Below, piece after piece: positions 7,836 to 17,033 of a DNA stretch of 64,000 nt. Under the pieces are notes generated by a model. The model was given only the letters and a program-made list of their open reading frames with translations, was not told the DNA's origin and made no database searches. Position numbers and translations under genes: made by a program. The stretch's first letter is position 1, and every line of letters begins with the position of its first letter. Origin of the DNA: PALSA-693 sp963729695 (lineage in GTDB: Bacteria; Actinomycetota; Acidimicrobiia; Acidimicrobiales; Palsa-688); contig CAVSOT010000003.1 of assembly GCA_963729695.1 (NCBI GenBank), positions 1,240,001-1,304,000 of the forward strand, given 5' to 3'.

Positions 7836-9272
7836 GTGAGTGAAGCTCGCTCGGTCGCCCCGTCGGAGGACCCCGACCCGGGTCCGGGGAAGCGATCGGA
7901 GCTGACCGTGGTGCCGCCGCTCGACCCGGTCGAGCCCGAAGTGGTGCCCACGGTGGAGGCCGCCACTGAGCCCGAAGCGGGGCCCGAAGCCCGGCCCGAA
8001 GCGGGGGCCGAAGCCCGGCCCGAAGCGGGGGCCAAAGCCCCGCCCGAAGCGGGGGCCGAAGCCCGGCCCGAAGCCGGCCCCAAAGCCCCGCCCGAAGCGG
8101 ACGGAGCGGTGACGTCTCCCGACGGAGAGCCGCCGCCTCCCGACGGAGCGGCCAGACAGCCCGCGAAGCGCAGGGGATTGCGAGCCTTGCTGCCGGCGCC
8201 GATCTGGCAGATCGGCCGGCTCCTTCTGCTGGCGCTGATCATCGAGTACGTCGTCCTCCCGCAGCTGGCCGGCCCCCGCAAGCTGATCCATGTGATCACC
8301 GAGGTCAACCCGCTGCTGCTGTTGGCCGGCGTGGTGCTCGAAGCGGCTTCCCTGATCGCCTACGCGGAGTTCTGTCGCTCGGTGCTCCCGCGCGAAGGCA
8401 AGCTCGGCCTCTTCACGGTGCTCCGCATCCAGATGACCACGCTCTCCGTGAGCCATGCTGCGCCGGGCGGCTCCGCCACCGGTTCGGCGCTGGGTTACCG
8501 CTTCTTCACCCAGGCCGGGATCCCCGGTAGCGACGTGGGTTTTGCGTTGGCGATGGTGGGGATCGGCTCGGCGGTCGTCCTCAACGTCATCTTTTGGATC
8601 GCGCTGATCGTTTCGATTCCCGTGTGGGGATTCTCCGGGGTGTACCTGATCGCGGCTGCGGTCGGCGTGGTGCTGCTCCTGGCGACCCTGGGACTGGTGT
8701 TCTTCTTCACGCGAGGCGAGGAGCGGGTCGGCGCGGCTCTCGAGCGCCTGGCCGCGCGCATCCCGTTCGTGGACGGGGCCGCCTTGCGGCGCTACTTCGT
8801 GCAGGTGGCCGGCCGGCTGCAGGAGCTGGGCCGGCAGCGCCGGTTGGTGGGCCGGGCGGTCCTGTGGGCGGGGGCCAACTGGATACTCGACGCCGCCTCT
8901 TTGTGGGTGTTCGTGGGCGCCTTCGGAAGCTGGGTCAACCCGGACGGGCTCCTGGTGGCCTACGGCCTGGCCAACGTGCTGGCCGCCATCCCGATCACCC
9001 CTGGCGGGCTCGGCGTGATCGAGGCCACGCTCACCTCGGTTCTGGTCGGATTCGGAACGACCCGGGCCGTGGCCACCCTTGGCGTGATCTGCTACCGGCT
9101 GATCAACTTCTGGTTGCCAATCCCGCTCGGCGGCCTCACCTATCTGTCGCTCCAGGTAGACCGGGCCCGGCCCAATCGAGGTGGCACCGGCTGGTTCCGC
9201 TTCATGGGCCACCGCGTCGGTGGGCACGTCGAACAGGTGTGGTCCAAGTTGAGGCACAAGCCCGCTCGGTGA
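7836..9272 (+). CDS. UPF0104 / lysylphosphatidylglycerol-synthase transmembrane-region family membrane protein
   Basis: 478 residues. The first ~105 residues are a low-complexity Pro/Glu/Ala/Lys region with repeated EARPEAGA/KAPPEAG units, probably disordered and cytoplasmic. The rest has about eight hydrophobic segments with the family pattern (SHAAPGGSATGSALGYRFF near residue 205; ITPGGLGVIEATLTSVLVG near residue 390), as in YbhN/AglD-type proteins and the flippase half of MprF. Members move or modify lipid-linked molecules in the membrane; the substrate here is unknown. GTG start at 7836; the stop is followed by ~80 bases before the next gene. Confidence 0.82.
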   Translation: MSEARSVAPSEDPDPGPGKRSELTVVPPLDPVEPEVVPTVEAATEPEAGPEARPEAGAEARPEAGAKAPPEAGAEARPEAGPKAPPEADGAVTSPDGEPPPPDGAARQPAKRRGLRALLPAPIWQIGRLLLLALIIEYVVLPQLAGPRKLIHVITEVNPLLLLAGVVLEAASLIAYAEFCRSVLPREGKLGLFTVLRIQMTTLSVSHAAPGGSATGSALGYRFFTQAGIPGSDVGFALAMVGIGSAVVLNVIFWIALIVSIPVWGFSGVYLIAAAVGVVLLLATLGLVFFFTRGEERVGAALERLAARIPFVDGAALRRYFVQVAGRLQELGRQRRLVGRAVLWAGANWILDAASLWVFVGAFGSWVNPDGLLVAYGLANVLAAIPITPGGLGVIEATLTSVLVGFGTTRAVATLGVICYRLINFWLPIPLGGLTYLSLQVDRARPNRGGTGWFRFMGHRVGGHVEQVWSKLRHKPAR

Positions 9273-9352
9273 CACCCGCTCCGGCGAGGTCGCGGTTAGC
9301 GTGACCTCCGTTGGTCTTCGGGCCGCGGACCCGGGTGCCTGGGAGGTTTGGG

Positions 9353-10969
9353 ATGGTTGTGGTTCGGCGGGCAGTGTGGGGCGCGCCCTTTCTGCTGCTG
9401 ATGTTGGTGCTGAGCCTCGTCCCGGGGGTGGTGGGCTCGACGGTGGCTCCCGCGGCGGCGCAAACCGTGTCACAGGCGGCGACTTCGTCAAGTTCGCCGG
9501 GCTACTGGCTGGTGGCATCGGACGGCGGCGTCTACCAGTACGGCACCACCACCTTCGGCTCTCTCAGGGGCATCGCGCTCAACCGGCCGATCGTCGGGAG
9601 CGCCGCCCTGCCCAACGGGTTGGGCTACTGGCTGGTCGGTTCGGATGGTGGGATCTTCAGCTTCGGTGACGCTCGGTTTCACGGGTCGACGGGTGGGATC
9701 CGGCTGAATCGACCCGTCGTTGGCATGGCGGCCACCCCGGACGGCGGGGGCTACTGGTTGGTCGCGTCCGATGGTGGGATCTTCACCTTTGGTGACGCTC
9801 GGTTCTACGGTTCGACGGGTGCGATCCGGCTCAATCAGCCGATCGTGGGGATGGCGGCGACTCCGGACGGCGGGGGCTACTGGTTGGTCGCGTCCGATGG
9901 TGGGATCTTCAGCTTCGGTGACGCTCGGTTTCACGGGTCGACGGGTGGGATCCGGTTGAATCGCCCGGTGGTCGGCATGGCGCCCACGCCGAGTGGAGGC
10001 GGCTACTGGCTGGTGGCGTCCGATGGCGGGATCTTCACCTTCGGCAATGCCCATTTCTATGGGTCGACGGGCGGCGTCCACCTGGCCCAGCCGGTGGTGG
10101 GTATGCAGGCCGGGGCGAGCGGCACGGGGTACTGGCTGCTGGCGCGGGACGGGGGTGTCTTCACCTTCGGCACCGTGCCGTTCCTCGGCTCTGCGGGCGC
10201 AGACCCGGGCCCGGCGCCCTTCGTGAGCATGGCGGCGTCCGCCCAGGGGTTCCCTTACCCGCCGGGCGGCACCGGCTACGACATCTCCCAATTCCAGTGT
10301 CCGCAGTTCGGCGGGACCATCCCGCGCGTGCGCCAGAGCGTGGACATCGTCCAGGTGAGCGGCGGGGCTATCGACAACGCCGCCAACCCTTGCTACTCGG
10401 CCGAAGCGGCCTGGGCCGGACCGAGCCTCTCCGCCTACATCTTCATGGATGGGCTTCCCAGTCCGGCACCCTCGGAATCGCTCTCGGGGCCGGCGGGGAC
10501 GTGCAGGGGAAACGTCTCGTGCGAGAGCTACAACTTCGGTTGGTTCTGGGGTCTTCACTGGGTGGCCTATTCGCGGAGCCTGGGGATCAACCCGACGCTG
10601 TGGTGGCTCGACGTGGAGACGGCCGGCAGGTGGTCCGGGAGTGTGACCAGCAATGCCGAGGTGATCTCCGGGGCCTATGCCGCCCTGCAATCGACGGGGG
10701 TCTTTCCCGGCGTGTATTCCACCGCCTTCCAGTGGCGGACCATCGCTGGGTCGCTCAGTCTTCCTAACGTCCCGCTGTGGGTGCCCGGTGCGGGCAATCT
10801 GACGACCGGGGCGTACAGCGCCGTCAACTTCTGCAACGGCGACATCCCGACCAAGTCCTTGTACGAACCCTTCGCCGGCGGCATCGTCACCCTGGTGCAG
10901 TGGGGCTGGGTGGGGGACGGGTACACCGGCCCGGCATCACCGTACGACCTGGACTACGCCTGCCGGTAA
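9353..10969 (+). CDS. Secreted six-repeat (GYWLVASDGG) protein with C-terminal glycoside-hydrolase-like (DUF1906/GH25-like) domain
   Basis: 538 residues. The ATG at 9353 is preceded by GGGAGG and starts a clear signal peptide (Arg-Arg, then a hydrophobic core ending around AAAQ). Six tandem units of about 42 residues follow (residues ~50-300), each 'GYWLV.sDGGiF.FGdA.F.GSTG.i.LnrPvVGMa.tpdG'. The C-terminal ~230 residues start GYDISQFQCPQF and contain WWLDVETAG and GVYSTAFQW, resembling lysozyme-like TIM-barrel domains of DUF1906/GH25 type, with a DVE acidic motif. Inferred role: cell-wall glycan binding or hydrolysis outside the cell. Two other proteins in the window carry the same repeat block on unrelated catalytic domains. 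Confidence 0.8.
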   Translation: MVVVRRAVWGAPFLLLMLVLSLVPGVVGSTVAPAAAQTVSQAATSSSSPGYWLVASDGGVYQYGTTTFGSLRGIALNRPIVGSAALPNGLGYWLVGSDGGIFSFGDARFHGSTGGIRLNRPVVGMAATPDGGGYWLVASDGGIFTFGDARFYGSTGAIRLNQPIVGMAATPDGGGYWLVASDGGIFSFGDARFHGSTGGIRLNRPVVGMAPTPSGGGYWLVASDGGIFTFGNAHFYGSTGGVHLAQPVVGMQAGASGTGYWLLARDGGVFTFGTVPFLGSAGADPGPAPFVSMAASAQGFPYPPGGTGYDISQFQCPQFGGTIPRVRQSVDIVQVSGGAIDNAANPCYSAEAAWAGPSLSAYIFMDGLPSPAPSESLSGPAGTCRGNVSCESYNFGWFWGLHWVAYSRSLGINPTLWWLDVETAGRWSGSVTSNAEVISGAYAALQSTGVFPGVYSTAFQWRTIAGSLSLPNVPLWVPGAGNLTTGAYSAVNFCNGDIPTKSLYEPFAGGIVTLVQWGWVGDGYTGPASPYDLDYACR

Positions 10970-10987
10970 GCCTGACGCCGTCGTTCG

Positions 10988-12007
10988 TCAACACGCCGCG
11001 GGCTCGGAGGTCAGGCCCAGGTGGGCGGACAGCCATGGCAGCGCGGCCGAGAGCGATTGCTGCCAGACAGTCCAGGTGTGGCCGCCTGGAAGGCCGACCA
11101 GACACACGTCTTTCATGCCGGCCTGGCGGCCCGCAGCGGCCAGCTGCTTGGCGTTCGCCCAGCTTTCGTGGTCGCTGGTGCCGGCATCGAACCAGGCGGA
11201 GCTGGTGGGGAAGTCTTTCTCCGAGAGGAGCGTGAGCGGGTCGTGGGCCGCAAAGGCCGCTTCTGATCCGTCGAACAATATGGGTATGGACTCGGCGACG
11301 GTATCGTCCTGGTACGTCGGGACGGCGTAGCCGGAAAACGAGGCGAAGGTCTCGAACACGCTCGGATTGCGGAGACCCAGGATGGTGGCGCACGTTCCCC
11401 CGGCCGACGCCCCGGCAATGCCCAACGATCCGGGTCCGGTCGCCGCCCGGAACGTGGCCCGGAGGTACGTGGGCACGTCGACGGTCAGGTACGTTTCGGC
11501 GTTGCCGAACCTGGTGCTATTGACGCACTCGGTGTCGGCGTCCTCCTCGCCGGTGGGATCGGGCATGACGATGATCGGGGCCACCCCGCCGTGCTCGTGG
11601 GCGACGGCGTTGGCGATCCCGTCCGCGTTGCCGTCCTCAGTCCAGTCCGTCGGTCCCCCCGGCTCCCCCGGTAAGAGGATCAAGGCGGGGAGCCGGGGTG
11701 CATCCGAGGTGAACCAGGCGGGAGGGAGGTAGACGAGGGCGTTCCGGGCGTCGAACTCGGAGCGGGTGTCCGGGATGTCGACCGTGACGGTGGTCCCCGC
11801 GGTCACTCGTCCGCCCGCCTGAGCGGCCGCCGCCTCCACCTGGGACAGCTGGCTGAAGTCGATGAATCGCGGCGGCTGGTAGCTCGGGCTGGTGGTCGAG
11901 GTCGTGGTCGGCAAGGCGGTTTTGGCGGGAGCGGTAGCGGAGGAGCAAGCGGCGGTGAAAAGCAACAGGACGGTAGCCATGATCCCGACTATCAGGCCCT
12001 CACGCAC
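10988..12007 (-). CDS. Secreted lipoprotein esterase (alpha/beta hydrolase, esterase D/PF00756-like)
   Basis: 339 residues. The N-terminus has a lipoprotein signal with lipobox FTAAC (Cys near residue 20) and then a Thr/Ser/Pro linker. The hydrolase core has the nucleophile elbow GASAGGTCATI (Ser) and a late GGHTW histidine; a conserved ECVNS...FGNAETYLT block lies between. The fold matches esterase D and mycolyltransferase-like proteins. It is a clear paralogue of the protein ending at 17020 (shared ECVNS, SAGGTCATI, PTYQ-D and GGH-W blocks). GTG start with GGAGGA upstream. Natural substrate unknown; acyl esters on cell-wall glycans are plausible. Confidence 0.82.
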   Translation of the reverse strand: MREGLIVGIMATVLLLFTAACSSATAPAKTALPTTTSTTSPSYQPPRFIDFSQLSQVEAAAAQAGGRVTAGTTVTVDIPDTRSEFDARNALVYLPPAWFTSDAPRLPALILLPGEPGGPTDWTEDGNADGIANAVAHEHGGVAPIIVMPDPTGEEDADTECVNSTRFGNAETYLTVDVPTYLRATFRAATGPGSLGIAGASAGGTCATILGLRNPSVFETFASFSGYAVPTYQDDTVAESIPILFDGSEAAFAAHDPLTLLSEKDFPTSSAWFDAGTSDHESWANAKQLAAAGRQAGMKDVCLVGLPGGHTWTVWQQSLSAALPWLSAHLGLTSEPAAC

Positions 12008-12038
12008 CGCCGCTTCCTCCCCTCTATACTCTGGCCCT

Positions 12039-12111
12039 GCGCCCCTAGCTCAACGGTAGAGCAACGGACTCTTAATCTGGAGGTTGGGCGGTTCGACTCC
12101 CCCGGGGCGCA
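12039..12111 (+). tRNA. tRNA-Lys (anticodon CUU)
   Basis: Acceptor GCGCCCC/GGGGCGC pairs fully, D-arm GCTC-AACGGTA-GAGC, anticodon loop CTCTTAA with CUU at 12071-12073, T-loop TTCGACT. The discriminator is A and CCA is not encoded. Oddities: a C-C mismatch in the T-stem and an A-G at the top of the anticodon stem, with a six-base variable loop. It lies divergently beside the esterase gene, 31 bases from its start. Confidence 0.93.
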
Positions 12112-12139
12112 CACGAGCAGTCGGAGACCCCACCGTGGC

Positions 12140-13639
12140 TCAGACTGCAGAGGGCACTTCTTCGAGGGCTGCCGCGCTCAGAGCGTTGTCCGTGACCAGA
12201 TTGGGGTCGACCCTGGTGTCGGTCCGAACGGACGGACCGCGGTGCAGCAGCAACGGGGTGACCACGATGAGGGCGATGCCGAACGTCATGACTGCGACGT
12301 AGGTAATTGTCCCTCCGAGCGAGAGGTGCGTCGCTGGAATGAACCCGAGGAAGAAGGCGAACAGGGCGCCGACCACGCCGGCCGCGACCACCACGCCCAG
12401 GCCGATGGTCCCTCCGGGGATCTTGAACGGGCGGGGCGCATCCGGCTTGGTGATCCGCAGGCGAACGACCGCCAGGTACATCAGGAAGTACATGATCAAG
12501 AAGGTCTGGGCCACCAGCGCGGTGAGCATCCAGTAGTAGGTGTTGATGTTGTGGACGAACACCAACAGCAGGGCCAGCAAGGAGCCCAGCACGGCCTGAA
12601 GGATCAGCACAGAGATCGGCGCCCCCCGGCGGTTCGACCGGCTCCACCACGGGCTCAAATGGCCGTCCGCCGCCACTCGGCGCATCCCCTCGGCCGGGCC
12701 TATGCTCCACGAGGCCAAACTGCACAGCACCCCGACGATCACCAGCACCCCGAACGGCTTGAGCAGCGATTCGATGCCGAGCTTGGCGAAGAATATCTGC
12801 ACCGCTTGCATGATGCCGCCAGCCAGCTCGATGTTGTGGTGGGGCACGACCATGGCAATGGCGACGCTACCCAGGATCGACAGCGAGGCCACGACGATGG
12901 CCGCCAGCATGACCGCTTTTGGATAGGTGCGCTTTACGTTCTTGGTGACATGGGAGTAAAACCCGCCGATTTCCATACCCGCAAATGCGACCACGATCCC
13001 GGCGGCATAGACCAGGCTGCTCAGCCCGTGCCACGGAGGCACGATGGAGCTGGCGTGGTAGGGAATCTCCGATTTCTGACCGCTGCCCACCCACCAGAGG
13101 CCCAAGCCGATGATCAACAGGGTGGGAACGGCGGTACCGATCACCACGCCCACACCGGTCCACCGGGCCGACTTCAAGGATCCGAACAGCGACGAGAGCG
13201 TGACCGCCCAGAAGATCACGAGCATCACCGGCACGAGGAAGGCCTTGTTCTGGGCCAGGTTCGGGTTGATGACATACGCCAGCGTGGTGGCCAGGAAGAC
13301 CAGGACGGTCGGGAACCAGATAATGTTCTCTGACCAGTCACACCACACGGCCAGGAACCCCCACCGCGAACCGAAAGCCTCCCGCACCCAGCGGTACACG
13401 CCACCGCCAACCGTGGTGGCCAGCTCGGCCGAGCACAACGCCACGGGTATCAGATAGGTGAGTACCGCGATGGCATAGAAGAAGATCGCTGACCACCCGA
13501 AGCTGGCCGTGGTAGGCAGGTTGCGGATGCTGTCCATGGCCGCGATGAGCACCAGGGAGAGCCCGACCACTCCGAGTCGCCGGCTGATGACGGCACCACG
13601 CGGCTTGTCGGCGGGAAAATGCCAATGGCGGATAGACAT
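12140..13639 (-). CDS. APC superfamily amino acid permease (GadC-like)
   Basis: About 499 residues with ~12 membrane segments. The early segment GLSLVLIAAMDSIRNLP and the GVYRWVREAFG stretch belong to the APC fold and resemble glutamate/GABA antiporters of the GadC group more than LysP-type permeases. I chose ATG 13639 (MSIRHWHF) because AGAGG stands just before it; a TTG five codons upstream is also open. It imports or exchanges an amino acid or amine across the cytoplasmic membrane; substrate not predictable. A lone transporter gene in a region of minus-strand genes. Confidence 0.85.
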   Translation of the reverse strand: MSIRHWHFPADKPRGAVISRRLGVVGLSLVLIAAMDSIRNLPTTASFGWSAIFFYAIAVLTYLIPVALCSAELATTVGGGVYRWVREAFGSRWGFLAVWCDWSENIIWFPTVLVFLATTLAYVINPNLAQNKAFLVPVMLVIFWAVTLSSLFGSLKSARWTGVGVVIGTAVPTLLIIGLGLWWVGSGQKSEIPYHASSIVPPWHGLSSLVYAAGIVVAFAGMEIGGFYSHVTKNVKRTYPKAVMLAAIVVASLSILGSVAIAMVVPHHNIELAGGIMQAVQIFFAKLGIESLLKPFGVLVIVGVLCSLASWSIGPAEGMRRVAADGHLSPWWSRSNRRGAPISVLILQAVLGSLLALLLVFVHNINTYYWMLTALVAQTFLIMYFLMYLAVVRLRITKPDAPRPFKIPGGTIGLGVVVAAGVVGALFAFFLGFIPATHLSLGGTITYVAVMTFGIALIVVTPLLLHRGPSVRTDTRVDPNLVTDNALSAAALEEVPSAV

Positions 13640-13687
13640 GACCTCTTGCTCCAATCGTTTCGGCGCGTTTAGGTCGATTCGGCTCGT

Positions 13688-15364
13688 TTAGGCGTGGACA
13701 GGTGTCCTGGGTTTCATGGCTCGTCCCACCAGCGGCAGCTCTGACACCGATTCCGCCCTGGCGATCGCCAGCCCAGCTCTGGGCAGGTGAGCCCGGCCGT
13801 CAGCCACCGCATACCGCGGCCGCCACTCCGGCTCGTACTTCTTGTTGAAGTTCCACAACGACTCGATCTGCATGCTCTCGCTGAAGCGGTGCAGCAGCGA
13901 CTTCTCGAGCGAGCGCCAGGCCCCGGAGGGGTGGTCCTCGGCGACCAGGGCCCTCATGGTGGCGAAGTTGAGCCCGAGCCCGACCAGGCCCTGCCGTGCC
14001 ATCCAGTTGATGGTCTCGATGATGACGAAGTCGGTCAGGCCATTCGGGGCATCGGGATCGCTCGTGCGTCGCATGACATCGAGCGAATAGCCCTCGACGT
14101 GACTGGCCGGGATGTACTGGTTGAAGGCGACCGGCTTTCCGTCAGCGTCATAACACACCGCGAGCAAAAGGCCTCGATCGCGCTCGTCGAACATCCGGCT
14201 CAAGGTCATCGAGTAGCCCCGCTCGGCGTTGCCCTGTCGGGTTTCGGTGGCCAGATCATCGAGCTGCCGCCGCAGCTCGGCGTCCGCCTCGAGGGAGTCC
14301 ATGACGGCGACGCGGTACCCGGATTTCGAAACCCGGTTGTACGCCCCCCGCAGAGATTTCATCGACTTCCCCTTCAGGGAGAAGGTCCGGCAGTCGACGA
14401 TGGCCTCGTCACCCATATAGATGTCCGTGAGGCCGGCGGCCCGGTACACGGGCAGCCAGGTGCGCGACGCGCCAACCACGCACAGATACCAGCCGTTGGC
14501 ATCCGCCAGGTCCATGGCATCGGACCAGGCGTCGAGGCGCTCGTTGACCGGCCCGATGGGGTCGGGTGAGACCAGCATCACCCGGTTGATGACCGAGTAG
14601 GCGATCAGCGTGTCGCCGCTGAACAGCCAGGACTTGTCGTCTCGCAGGGCGAAATAGTCGAGGGTGTCGCCGCCATGACGTTCGAAGATGGCTCGGGCCC
14701 GGACGAACGCTCGGGCCCGCTCCTCACCTGTCCTGCGGTGTTCCCGACCCGGGAGAGCCGTGATGAGGACGAGGAGGGCGGTTCCCAGGATGGCGACGAG
14801 GAGCACATCTCTCGGCTCTCGGGCGCCTGCCTGGTAGATGGCGTCAAGCTCCGCGGCAACGGCGACCGCGGCGAGTCCGGCCATGACCGCCCAGCCCAGA
14901 ACTCGACGGAGTCCAGCCGGGTTGACCCGGAAATGGCGGTGCTCGAAGACCAGCCACAGGGCCAACAGGCAGGCGAGCACCGAGCCTTGCACGCCTGCGC
15001 CGTGGACGATCCGATCGACCGTGCTGATCATGAGGATGACGAGCGCCGTCACCCAGGCCCGCCGGTAGCCGCACCGGACGCCTCGGGCCACGCCAGCGAG
15101 GGCCAGTCCCCCGATCACGGCCGTGACGCCGCCGACGGGATGGACGGCGAACGGTAGCCAGTGGTTGATAGGCCGGGTCCAGTGGACGGGCCACAGCACG
15201 GCCAAGAGGACGTTGAGCAGGCCGGCACCGAACAGGGTGAAGGCCGCGATCCGGCGCACCCGCCGGCGGCGCATCCACGGCAGCAGCGCCCGCTCGTTGG
15301 TGGGCCAGGGGTCGCCGTCGGGCCGCTGTTCGGCGACGTCGTCGTCGTGGATCATCAAGGTCAT
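13688..15364 (-). CDS. MprF-like phosphatidylglycerol lysyltransferase domain protein (DUF2156) with membrane region
   Basis: 558 residues: a short N-terminal cytoplasmic part, about six hydrophobic segments (residues ~35-210), then the DUF2156 catalytic domain (from about residue 230; DTLDYFALRDDKSWLFSGD, later YSLDVMRRT and LGLNFATMRALV). The domain transfers lysine from Lys-tRNA to phosphatidylglycerol. In Actinobacteria it is commonly fused to a lysyl-tRNA synthetase (LysX). Here the order is different: a LysRS C-terminal fragment lies just upstream with an ATGA overlap, so both are co-translated. The lipid product would lower surface charge and raise cationic peptide resistance; that role is inferred from the family. 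Confidence 0.82.
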   Translation of the reverse strand: MTLMIHDDDVAEQRPDGDPWPTNERALLPWMRRRRVRRIAAFTLFGAGLLNVLLAVLWPVHWTRPINHWLPFAVHPVGGVTAVIGGLALAGVARGVRCGYRRAWVTALVILMISTVDRIVHGAGVQGSVLACLLALWLVFEHRHFRVNPAGLRRVLGWAVMAGLAAVAVAAELDAIYQAGAREPRDVLLVAILGTALLVLITALPGREHRRTGEERARAFVRARAIFERHGGDTLDYFALRDDKSWLFSGDTLIAYSVINRVMLVSPDPIGPVNERLDAWSDAMDLADANGWYLCVVGASRTWLPVYRAAGLTDIYMGDEAIVDCRTFSLKGKSMKSLRGAYNRVSKSGYRVAVMDSLEADAELRRQLDDLATETRQGNAERGYSMTLSRMFDERDRGLLLAVCYDADGKPVAFNQYIPASHVEGYSLDVMRRTSDPDAPNGLTDFVIIETINWMARQGLVGLGLNFATMRALVAEDHPSGAWRSLEKSLLHRFSESMQIESLWNFNKKYEPEWRPRYAVADGRAHLPRAGLAIARAESVSELPLVGRAMKPRTPVHA

Positions 15365-15849
15365 GACGCCACCTCAGCTCGCATGATCGGGAAAGGCATC
15401 ACGTCGCGAATGGCCGGTACCTCGGCCAGGAGCATGATCAGCCGGTCGATACCGATGCCGATGCCCGACGTGGGGGGCAGGCCGTACTCCAACGCCCGCA
15501 CGAATGCGGCGTCAGCCGGATGGGCCTCCAGGTCGCCGCCCGCAGCGGCGGCCGCCTCGGCCCTGAAGCGCGCCGCCTGCTCGTCGGGATCGTTGAGCTC
15601 GCTGTAGCCGTTGGCGAGCTCGCAACCGCCGACGACCAGCTCGAACCGATCGGTCATGCTCGGATCGTCGAGGTTGCGCCGACCCAGCGGCGACACTTCG
15701 GTCGGGTAGTGGTAGATGAAGACGGGTTCCTGCAGGGTGGGCATCAGTAGCTTGTCGTACAGCTCGAAGACCAACTTGCCCGAGTCCCACTCGGGGAGGC
15801 AGGGAACGTCGTGGGCCCGGCACACGGATCGCAGATCCTCCACCGGCAT
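15361..15849 (-). CDS. Lysyl-tRNA synthetase, C-terminal fragment (5'-truncated)
   Basis: 163 residues matching only the last third of class II LysRS: GKLVFELYDKLLMPTLQEPVFIYHYP, then RFELVVGGCELANGYSELNDP, and motif 3 as GIGIGIDRLIMLL. The anticodon-binding domain and motifs 1 and 2 are absent, and an in-frame stop lies just upstream, so no active synthetase can be made from this copy. The break is at about 15850, exactly where a plus-strand esterase begins that is also missing its N-terminal part. Either a genomic rearrangement or an assembly misjoin cut both genes. A functional lysS must exist elsewhere. Confidence 0.85.
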   Translation of the reverse strand: MPVEDLRSVCRAHDVPCLPEWDSGKLVFELYDKLLMPTLQEPVFIYHYPTEVSPLGRRNLDDPSMTDRFELVVGGCELANGYSELNDPDEQAARFRAEAAAAAGGDLEAHPADAAFVRALEYGLPPTSGIGIGIDRLIMLLAEVPAIRDVMPFPIMRAEVAS

Positions 15850-17020
15850 CGACGTCTTTGTCCTCGGACTCTGGCTCTACCTTCACTTCGAGCACGCCGA
15901 ACCACAAGGCGCTCCGCGGTCGCTCTATCTCTGGCTGGTGGGGGGGTGCCTCATGGCCGGTCTGGTGATCGCCGGCTGGCACCACGCCCACGCGTCCCAG
16001 CGGGTGTTCGGCCTGGTGGGTGTCGTCCTGGTGGTCGTTTCCGCTGGCAGTTCGGTCAACCAGACGTTCCAGTACTACCCGACGCTGGATCGCCTGCTGG
16101 GCAAGCAAGCGGACAACTTCATGAGCAACTCCACCCTGAACGCCATGCGGGCCGAAGTCGCCAGGACGGGGAAGCTGCCCGCTGACGGGGCGACCATCAG
16201 CGTTCCCATCCCGGATCCGAACTTGAACTACAAGCCGCGTGAGGCGTTTGTCTGGCTTCCGCCCGCTTGGTTTGCTCCGCACGAGCGGGCCCTACCGGTC
16301 ATCGAGTTGCTCCACGGCTCGCCTGGCGAACCTTCGGACTGGACTCGGGCGGACTACGCCGACTCCACGTCCCTGGCGTTCGCCGAGCAGCACAACGGGG
16401 TCGCCCCCATCCTGGTGATGCCTGATGTCACCGGCTCTTTCTGGGGAGACAGCGAATGCGTCAACAGCAAGCAGTACGGCAACGTGGAGACCTATCTCAC
16501 CAAGACCGTTCCGGCCTTCATGCAGAAGAACTTCAACACCTCGACGCAGCTGGGCTCGATGGCCATTGCCGGGTTGTCGGCGGGGGGCACCTGCGCCACC
16601 ATCGTGGCGCTCAACAACCCCAAGGAATTCCCGACCTTCGCCTCCTACTCAGGGTTCGCCTCGCCGACCTACCAGGAAGACGACGCCCAGCAAACGATCA
16701 AGCAGCTGTTCGGCGGGTCTGAGGCCGACTACGACGCCCACAACCCCGACTACCTGCTCAACCACGACCGGTTCGCCGGCATGGCCGGCTGGTTCGAGTC
16801 TGGCCTTCAGGATCCCTCCAGCCTGCAGGCCGCTCGCACCCTGGCCGCCATCGGGCCCAAGGCCGGAATGGACACCTGCCTGGCCGATCCCCCCGGCGGC
16901 CACGACTTCAGCTTCTGGAAGCAGTCGTTCGCCGATTCGTTGCCCTGGATGTCGTGGCGCCTCAACCTGACCCCGCAACCGACGAGCGTGCCGGCGCACT
17001 GCGTCTCGGCCAACCGCTGA
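15850..17020 (+). CDS. Membrane-anchored esterase (alpha/beta hydrolase), 5'-truncated
   Basis: The frame is open from 15716, but protein resembling the family begins only near 15865 (FVLGLWLYLHFEHAE). Hydrophobic helices run to about 16060, then comes the same hydrolase core as the esterase at 10988-12007: nucleophile GLSAGGTCATI, ECVNSKQYGNVETYLT, and GGHDFSFW near the end. Helices upstream of the junction appear to be lost, so the true start is not in this sequence; an internal ATG at 15953 or GTG at 15938 could still serve. It is followed after 13 bases by a DMT transporter gene on the same strand. Confidence 0.7.
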
Positions 17021-17033
17021 GGGGGCTGACGCG

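Noticed and set aside
7978..8100. Regulatory direct repeats
   Set aside because: They code in frame for the Glu/Pro/Ala-rich N-terminal tail of the UPF0104 protein.
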